Source: Roseibium aggregatum
GTDB taxonomy: Bacteria > Pseudomonadota > Alphaproteobacteria > Rhizobiales > Stappiaceae
Direction: 5' to 3'
Length of the DNA stretch: 64,000 bases
NCBI RefSeq assembly: GCF_017309185.1
Contig: NZ_JAEKJZ010000001.1
Span: forward strand, 1,736,001-1,800,000
Shown here: in pieces, positions 59,014 to 64,000 of the stretch
Layout: every line of letters begins with the position of its first letter
Numbering within the stretch: position 1 is the stretch's first letter
Position numbers and translations under genes: made by a program
The notes under the pieces: generated by a model
What the model was told of the DNA's origin: nothing
The model's input: the letters and a program-made list of their open reading frames with translations, nothing else
The model's database searches: none

Positions 59014-60318
59014 TTACACAACGCCGTTAATCAAATGCAAGCTCACGCATTGGCCCCCGTTTTTCATGCGTTCGAAGACGACTCTTCCGTCTAATCTCTC
59101 CATTGCGCTTGCCACAATCGTTAAACCAAGCCCACTTCCATTCGGGCTTCCTTCGTGCCCTCTCTTGAAACGAGTGTTCATCATTTCTAGCTCCTCATCG
59201 CTCATGCCCGGACCCTGATCCTTTACGGATACAGCGTTGCCCTCGAGGACAACCAAGACTTCGCCGCACTCAGGTGAGGCATGGATGGCGTTTTCGATAA
59301 TGTTTCGCAGTGCAGTTTCAAATAGGAACGGGTTTGTTGACCGAACTAAATTCTCTGCCGACCTTTGCGTCTCGAGAGTAACAGATTTCTCTTTCGCAAA
59401 TGGCAGAAGATCTGTGACGAGTTCGATGGCCAATTGATGAAGGTCCGTGTCCTCGAAAGCCAGTTCTGATTTCTCGACAAACGACAACTCGAGAAGCTGC
59501 CGTACCATCCTATCTGTTCTATCAACCGATCGCTCCAGCGCATCGAGCGCATTCTTTCTAATCTTGGGATCATCTGATAATCGTAGGATCTGAGTCTGAG
59601 TGCGTAGTCCTGCAAGTGGAGTTTTGAGTTCGTGCGCCGCATAAGTCGTAAAATCGCGTTCAATATTTCGTGCGGCCGCTACTCTTGAAAAAAGAGTGTT
59701 CAAGGCCTGGCGGACGGATTCGATTTCTGGAGGAGAGACGCCATCGGGAATGGCGCTCAGATCATCTGGTGCCCGGCCTCGTAAAGCAAAGGCTAGTCGC
59801 TCTAGGGGCGCCATCCCTTTCGCAACACTTAACCACAAAATAGCTCCCAGAATAGGAAGCGCTAACGCTCCCGGAAGCAAAAGCCCTTCCAGAACGTCCC
59901 AGACCAGACGGTGGCGAACGCCAAGACTGTCGCCCACCATCACGCGGACACCTAACTCTTTATTGATCAACGTATAGACGCGCCAAGGCTCGCCATTTAC
60001 GACTGACTGCGAATAACCTTCGGAGACTCGATCGGTCAGTTGGACATCCGGAGCACCACCAGACTGGCCGACTATGCCCCCATCAAGCGTCCAGATTTGA
60101 CAGGACAGTTGCCGGGAAAAACTCGATTCTGACTGGAGCGGGATCGCGTTTGGACTCGTTTCGGCTTGACCGACCTCAATCTGGCGATCCGCAAGAAGGG
60201 ACGAAACCATGTGAGCCGCCTCATACAACCTGGCGTCAAGCACGCGCTCGACCTCCGCGCGTGTCGAAGTCTGTATCCAGATGACCGCGAACAGCCAGAC
60301 GGCGCTGGTGGCCACCAT
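59014..60318 (-). CDS. Sensor histidine kinase (QseC/PmrB-like)
   Basis: A 434-residue kinase from the first ATG: membrane segment, periplasmic sensor (about 30-155), second membrane segment (GALALPILGAILWLSVA), then HisKA with AAHELKTPLAGLRTQ and ATPase motifs NIIENAIHASP, DQGPGMS and GSGLGLTIV. The true start may be earlier: GAGGAG (60360-60365) is 8 bases before ATC at 60351, which would read ISIRLKLFFILM, a typical kinase N-terminus; ATG 60318 has no ribosome site. It follows the response-regulator gene and would overlap its end. Confidence 0.88.
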   Translation of the reverse strand: MVATSAVWLFAVIWIQTSTRAEVERVLDARLYEAAHMVSSLLADRQIEVGQAETSPNAIPLQSESSFSRQLSCQIWTLDGGIVGQSGGAPDVQLTDRVSEGYSQSVVNGEPWRVYTLINKELGVRVMVGDSLGVRHRLVWDVLEGLLLPGALALPILGAILWLSVAKGMAPLERLAFALRGRAPDDLSAIPDGVSPPEIESVRQALNTLFSRVAAARNIERDFTTYAAHELKTPLAGLRTQTQILRLSDDPKIRKNALDALERSVDRTDRMVRQLLELSFVEKSELAFEDTDLHQLAIELVTDLLPFAKEKSVTLETQRSAENLVRSTNPFLFETALRNIIENAIHASPECGEVLVVLEGNAVSVKDQGPGMSDEELEMMNTRFKRGHEGSPNGSGLGLTIVASAMERLDGRVVFERMKNGGQCVSLHLINGVV

Positions 60319-60335
60319 GAGAATGAAAAAGAGCT

Positions 60336-61022
60336 TCAGTCGGATGGAGATGGCTTGGTCTCCTCTTCGGCCAGTCGATAGCCCAGCCCACGCACAGTTT
60401 CGATATAGGATCGACCGATTTTGGTGCGAAGCTTGTGAATATGCACTTCGACCGCGTTGCTTTCGATGTCTTCCTGCCAGCCGTAGAGCTTTTCCTCCAG
60501 CATATCCCGCGACAGTATATGCCGGGGGTGTTCGATGAGCGCGGACAGTATCGCGAATTCTCTCTTGGAGAAGGAGATGGGCTTGTCGCCGTAACGACCA
60601 GTCAGTGAAGAGGTGTCAATAGAGAGTCCGTTATAGCTTAGAATGCTACTAGCCCGACCGACACGCCGCCTGAGCATCGCACGAAGACGTGCGGAAAGCT
60701 CGTCCAAGTCAAATGGTTTGCCAAGGTAGTCATCAGCGCCCGCATCGAGACCCCGGACCCGGTCGCGAACGCGATCCCGCGACGTTAGCAGTAACACCGG
60801 AAGTCGCACCCCCTGCGAACGGATCTCCTCGAGTAGGTCCAGCCCGAGACCGTCCGGCAACATGATGTCAAGCACGATGCCATCGAAATCGACGGTCTCG
60901 ATTGCCGCCCTGGCATCGGCGATTGTCGCTACATGATCGGGAGTGAACCCGGTCAGGCGCAGCCCTACGGTGAGACCGTCGGCCAAAATGTCGTCGTCTT
61001 CCACAATCAGTATCCGCATCAT
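60336..61022 (-). CDS. OmpR-family response regulator (QseB/PmrA-like)
   Basis: A 228-residue regulator: receiver domain with VEDDDILADGL, phosphoacceptor Asp52 in IVLDIMLPDG, LLLTSRD and YLGKPFDLDEL; the winged-helix C-terminus is SFSKREFAILSALIEHPRHILSRDMLEEKLYGW ... VEVHIHKLRTKIG. It is divergent from dsbD, and the 72-base gap has a CTTAAG-N5-CTTAAG direct repeat, the PmrA/QseB type of binding site. Confidence 0.92.
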   Translation of the reverse strand: MMRILIVEDDDILADGLTVGLRLTGFTPDHVATIADARAAIETVDFDGIVLDIMLPDGLGLDLLEEIRSQGVRLPVLLLTSRDRVRDRVRGLDAGADDYLGKPFDLDELSARLRAMLRRRVGRASSILSYNGLSIDTSSLTGRYGDKPISFSKREFAILSALIEHPRHILSRDMLEEKLYGWQEDIESNAVEVHIHKLRTKIGRSYIETVRGLGYRLAEEETKPSPSD

Positions 61023-61054
61023 CGCTCCTTCCTCTTCCGACGTTACTTGTCAAG

Positions 61055-61071
61055 CTTAAGGCTCGCTTAAG
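61055..61071 (+). promoter_or_regulatory. Direct-repeat box for the response regulator
   Basis: CTTAAG-GCTCG-CTTAAG: two identical hexamers on an 11-base period, as in PmrA/QseB boxes (YTTAAK-N5-YTTAAK). It lies between the divergent regulator and dsbD genes, 24 bases before the dsbD ATG. Confidence 0.65.
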
Positions 61072-61094
61072 AATGGAAAAGGACTTGGAGTATC

Positions 61095-62894
61095 ATGATG
61101 ATGCGACGATTCTTGCTTGCCGCGCTGACGGCAGTTGTTTTTGTCGGAGCCAGCGCGGCCTCCGCTCAAGTTCCATCTCAACCGCTTCCGGCGGATGAGG
61201 CCTTCGCTCTAACCGTGACATCGGAGAGCGGCGCGGTCACGCTGTCATGGGAAATCGAGGAGGGCTACTACCTCTATCGCGACTACATCGCCGCGACGAC
61301 GGCGGATGGCACCGAACTGGCCATTCAAACTCCAGATGGCGAGTTAAAGGACGACCCGAATTTTGGTGTGGTCGAGGTCTATCACGACGCGCTTTCCATT
61401 CAGATGGTCCCTACAGGTTCTGACATATTGCTGACTTGGCAGGGCTGCATGGAAGACAGCATCTGCTATCCGCCACAGACCCGCCAAATCTCCTTTGAGA
61501 AGGGTGTTGGGCCGACGTTACCCGACACCGGGTCGGGAACCAGCATGTCTCCAGTGCAACTTGCCGCGCCCGCACCGGCTGCCGTCGACGGCACGGAAGG
61601 CCTGAAGCTCGCCAATGAGCCCGGTCTGCTCGACGGCCTCTCGGCGCGCGGTGGCGCAGCGCTTGTGGTGGCCGGCTTCTTCGGTCTCGGCCTCCTACTG
61701 GCCCTTACGCCTTGCGTCTTTCCAATGTTCCCGATCGTGGCGGGCCTCGTCATGGGGCAGCGCCAGCCGCCGAGCCTCCGTCAAGGTATGACCCTCTCGG
61801 CCGCCTATGTACTGGCAATGGCTGTCGCGTTCGCCGGGCTTGGTGTCGGTGCCGCTTGGTCGGGGCAGAATCTTCAGGTTGCGCTGCAATCTCCTGTGGC
61901 GATTTCAGTTGCGGCAACGATATTTGTGCTCCTCGCCTTGTCGATGTTTGGCCTCTTCAATCTCCAGATGCCGCGTTTCGTCGCAAACCGCCTGGAGCGG
62001 ATTGAAAGACGTCGCGGCTCCATCGGCGGCGCTGCGTTGCTAGGCTTTACTTCTGCTCTCGTTGTCGGCCCCTGCGTGACGGCACCGCTGGCGGGTGCGC
62101 TGCTTTATATAGCCCAGACCGGGGATGTGGTGCTAGGCGCGCTTGCGCTCTTCGCGTTGGGGCTTGGGCAAGGTGTCCCTCTGCTTCTCATCGGTGCCTT
62201 TGGGCCCCGTATTCTACCACGCTCCGGTGCGTGGATGGAGGCGACCAAATGGGTATTTGGTGTCCTGTTTCTCGGTTTCGCGATCTGGTTGGCAGGCCGT
62301 ATCTTGCCGGGTCCCGCGACACTGGCGTTGTGGTCAGCACTTCTGATCGGAGTAGGAGCAATCCTCGCCCAGATGCCGCGCGACGTCAAAGCCGGTCAGC
62401 TCGGCGTCGCGCTCGGGGCGATCGTGCTTTTCGCTGGCACGCTCCAGGGCGTAGGCTCTGCCGTCGGAGGAAAAGATCCTCTGCGTCCATTGGCGCCGCT
62501 TGCCACCGGCGCGTCGCAGAGTGTTGCGCAACCGGAAGGCGACGGCTTCGCCACTGTCTTCACAGCGGCGGAATTCGAGGCCGCGCTGACTGACGCGGGC
62601 GGCTCGACTATGGCCTATGTCACAGCAGATTGGTGTACTACGTGCCGTAGCATTGAGCGTGGACCACTCTCTGATCCCGAGGTGCGGGCGGCCATGAGCG
62701 AGCTTTCGCTCGTTAAGGTCGATGTGACTGATTTCGGTCCCGATAGCCAGATTCTGCTCGACATGCTGGGCGCGGCCGGTCCGCCTACGATGGTGTTCTT
62801 CGACGAGAGCGTCTCCGAGGCTCCGGGCAGTCGCATCGTGGGTGACACCGAGAGCGAAGACATGCTGCGCTCACTCCGCATGGTGTCGCAATGA
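61095..62894 (+). CDS. dsbD: DsbD, thiol:disulfide interchange protein
   Basis: A 599-residue DsbD with signal peptide (AALTAVVFVGASAASAQ). The N-terminal domain has WQGCMEDSICYPP (redox Cys pair), the membrane core has LALTPCVFPMFP and VVGPCVTAPLAG (second pair) among about eight segments, and the C-terminal thioredoxin domain has VTADWCTTCRSIE (third pair). It passes reducing power from cytosolic thioredoxin to the periplasm. First gene of an operon with the Lgt-TlpA fusion and dsbA; likely under the adjacent two-component system. Confidence 0.94.
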   Translation: MMMRRFLLAALTAVVFVGASAASAQVPSQPLPADEAFALTVTSESGAVTLSWEIEEGYYLYRDYIAATTADGTELAIQTPDGELKDDPNFGVVEVYHDALSIQMVPTGSDILLTWQGCMEDSICYPPQTRQISFEKGVGPTLPDTGSGTSMSPVQLAAPAPAAVDGTEGLKLANEPGLLDGLSARGGAALVVAGFFGLGLLLALTPCVFPMFPIVAGLVMGQRQPPSLRQGMTLSAAYVLAMAVAFAGLGVGAAWSGQNLQVALQSPVAISVAATIFVLLALSMFGLFNLQMPRFVANRLERIERRRGSIGGAALLGFTSALVVGPCVTAPLAGALLYIAQTGDVVLGALALFALGLGQGVPLLLIGAFGPRILPRSGAWMEATKWVFGVLFLGFAIWLAGRILPGPATLALWSALLIGVGAILAQMPRDVKAGQLGVALGAIVLFAGTLQGVGSAVGGKDPLRPLAPLATGASQSVAQPEGDGFATVFTAAEFEAALTDAGGSTMAYVTADWCTTCRSIERGPLSDPEVRAAMSELSLVKVDVTDFGPDSQILLDMLGAAGPPTMVFFDESVSEAPGSRIVGDTESEDMLRSLRMVSQ

Positions 62895-63763
62895 ACGGCA
62901 TTTCCATCGGACCGATCGCCTTTGACATTGAGCGCTTCGCGTTTGTAGTCGCGGCGTTGATCTTCATGTCTGTCTTCCACGTCATGACAATTCCACAGGC
63001 GCGGCGCGGCATCGACCTGCGCCGCTGGGCCATTCCGGCCGCACTGAGTTGGCTTGTGGCGGCACGGACGGGCTTCGTGTTGCAGCACTGGGCGGTCTTT
63101 CTCGAACATCCGCTCGACATGCTCAAACTGTGGCAGGGAGGCATTTCTGTCGGCGCAGGCTTTCTGGGACTAGGAGTTCTCACCCTCTTCCTCCTCGTCC
63201 GGCGCGAGGCTGTTGTTGCGCCGATCATGGGCGCGGCTTTTGTTGGCTGGCTGGCGGGTGAACTCGTGCTGCGATCGCAAGAACAACAAGCGGGCGCGCA
63301 AACGACTTTGCCTGAGACCGCCTTTCCGCACATGGCAGGCGAACCTGTTCGGCTCGACGAGCGGCAGGGTACGCCGCTGGTGCTGAACCTCTGGGCCAGC
63401 TGGTGCCCGCCCTGCCGGCGCGAAATGCCAATGATGATGGATGTCGCGGACCGGATCGAGGGGGCCGAACTTGTCTTCGCGAATCAGGGCGAGACCGAGC
63501 AACGGATCGCGACGTTTCTAAAGAACCTCGATGAAGACGGGGAGCATGTGTCGCTTGATCCGACCTCCAGCCTGATGACCCGTTTCAACGCGATGGGCCT
63601 GCCCACCACGCTGTTTTTCGATGCTTCCGGTACACTCCGGGATGCGCACTTTGGCGAGATTTCCCGCGCCGAACTCTTGTCTCAGATCGCGACGCTTCAA
63701 AGCGCGGCCCCGCAGGCCGACGCCGACCGCGCGTCTCAACCCACTAACCAAGGAGATTTTTGA
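62891..63763 (+). CDS. Lgt-like membrane domain fused to a TlpA-type thioredoxin
   Basis: A 290-residue fusion. Residues 1-130 have about four hydrophobic segments and resemble part of prolipoprotein diacylglyceryl transferase (RTGFVLQHWAVFLEHPLDMLKLWQGGISVGAGFLG). Residues 140-290 are a TlpA/ResA-like thioredoxin with NLWASWCPPCRREMPMM (CPPC at about 175) and the cis-Pro in GLPTTLFFD. Probable membrane-anchored periplasmic disulfide reductase fed by DsbD. ATG overlaps the dsbD stop. Confidence 0.85.
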   Translation: MNGISIGPIAFDIERFAFVVAALIFMSVFHVMTIPQARRGIDLRRWAIPAALSWLVAARTGFVLQHWAVFLEHPLDMLKLWQGGISVGAGFLGLGVLTLFLLVRREAVVAPIMGAAFVGWLAGELVLRSQEQQAGAQTTLPETAFPHMAGEPVRLDERQGTPLVLNLWASWCPPCRREMPMMMDVADRIEGAELVFANQGETEQRIATFLKNLDEDGEHVSLDPTSSLMTRFNAMGLPTTLFFDASGTLRDAHFGEISRAELLSQIATLQSAAPQADADRASQPTNQGDF

Positions 63764-64000
63764 TGCCTCTAACCAGACGCCGACTTTTTGCGACGGGAGG
63801 TGCTATGCTGCTCGGTACCGGTGCGCTTGGCCTTCTGCCCGGCGCTGGCCGCGCGCAGGAACTCACCGTCGAAGCGGTCCTGCGCGATCCCGATGCTCCC
63901 GTGATGGGCAACCCGAACGGCGATGTCACTATTGTCGAGTACTTCGACTACCAGTGCCCATTCTGCAAGCGCATGCACCCGACATTGAAGGACGTCGTCA
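63763..64000 (+). CDS. DsbA-family protein, 5' part only
   Basis: The first 79 codons before the right edge. The start MPLTRRRLFATGGAML is a twin-arginine-like signal, then ELTVEAVLRDPDAPVMGNPNGDVTIVEYFDYQCPFCKRMHP with the CPFC active site at about 66-69. Thioredoxin-fold oxidase/isomerase of the DsbA/DsbG type. ATG overlaps the stop of the Lgt-TlpA gene; AAGGAG upstream. Confidence 0.9.
   Translation, partial: MPLTRRRLFATGGAMLLGTGALGLLPGAGRAQELTVEAVLRDPDAPVMGNPNGDVTIVEYFDYQCPFCKRMHPTLKDVV

Noticed and set aside
1..64000. CRISPR arrays, tRNA or rRNA genes
   Set aside because: No regularly spaced repeats beyond the three repA iterons and no cloverleaf or rRNA sequence noticed on either strand.

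Overview
The window looks like a large piece of an integrative and conjugative element (ICE) in a GC-rich alphaproteobacterium. The evidence is an ArdC/DUF2958/RadC/ParB backbone, a strawberry-notch helicase, a Toprim protein, a RepA of the PF10134 type, an IncP-like relaxase with DUF3363, TraG, CopG and an unbroken trbB-C-D-E-J-K-L-F-G-I operon followed by DUF2274 and a LysR gene. This gene order is that of Tn4371-like/alphaproteobacterial ICEs. No integrase or attachment site lies inside the window, so both ends of the element are outside. Host assignment is by gene type and base composition only.

Layout. 1-11.7 kb is a defence island, all on the minus strand and visibly less GC-rich than the backbone. 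Read in transcription order it holds an AbiEi/AbiEii pair, an OLD-family ATPase/Toprim nuclease overlapping a UvrD-like helicase (the Gabija arrangement), a DUF2235 serine hydrolase, an unrecognised 622-residue protein with a nuclease-like C-terminus, a CD-NTase with a C-terminal AGS-C-like domain, and the start of an HNH endonuclease that runs off the left edge. The last two look like a CBASS core. 11.7-13.3 kb has a PrtN-like regulator, a pRiA4b ORF-3 family protein and an H-NS-like protein. 13.6-28.6 kb is the plus-strand stabilisation and DNA-metabolism backbone, with an MFS transporter gene as cargo at 18.5-19.6 kb. 28.8-31.7 kb is a second cargo patch (alpha/beta hydrolase, MerR regulator, DHA2-type MFS pump). 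32-43.8 kb is the regulation, replication and mobilisation backbone. 43.9-47.5 kb is a methyltransferase gene split by an IS66 element with a clear 8-bp target duplication. 48.2-57.9 kb is the trb mating-pair operon. 57.8-64 kb has LysR, then a two-component system divergent from a dsbD / Lgt-TlpA fusion / dsbA thiol-redox operon that runs off the right edge.

The genes form three layers. The transfer layer comprises relaxase, coupling protein and the trb type IV secretion channel. The maintenance layer comprises ArdC antirestriction, ParB, RepA with iterons, Toprim and Sno helicase. The cargo layer comprises anti-phage systems, efflux pumps and a periplasmic redox operon. Several backbone genes are damaged: parA has an internal in-frame deletion, a DUF2285 gene and a conserved ICE gene are frameshifted, a membrane-protein gene is decayed, and traG appears to have ATT where ATG is expected. 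Short regulatory DNA is unusually readable here. It includes a family of similar structured leaders before ardC, radC, parB and two other genes, palindromic operators before abiE, the XRE gene and the relaxase gene, iterons inside repA, and a response-regulator-type direct repeat before dsbD.
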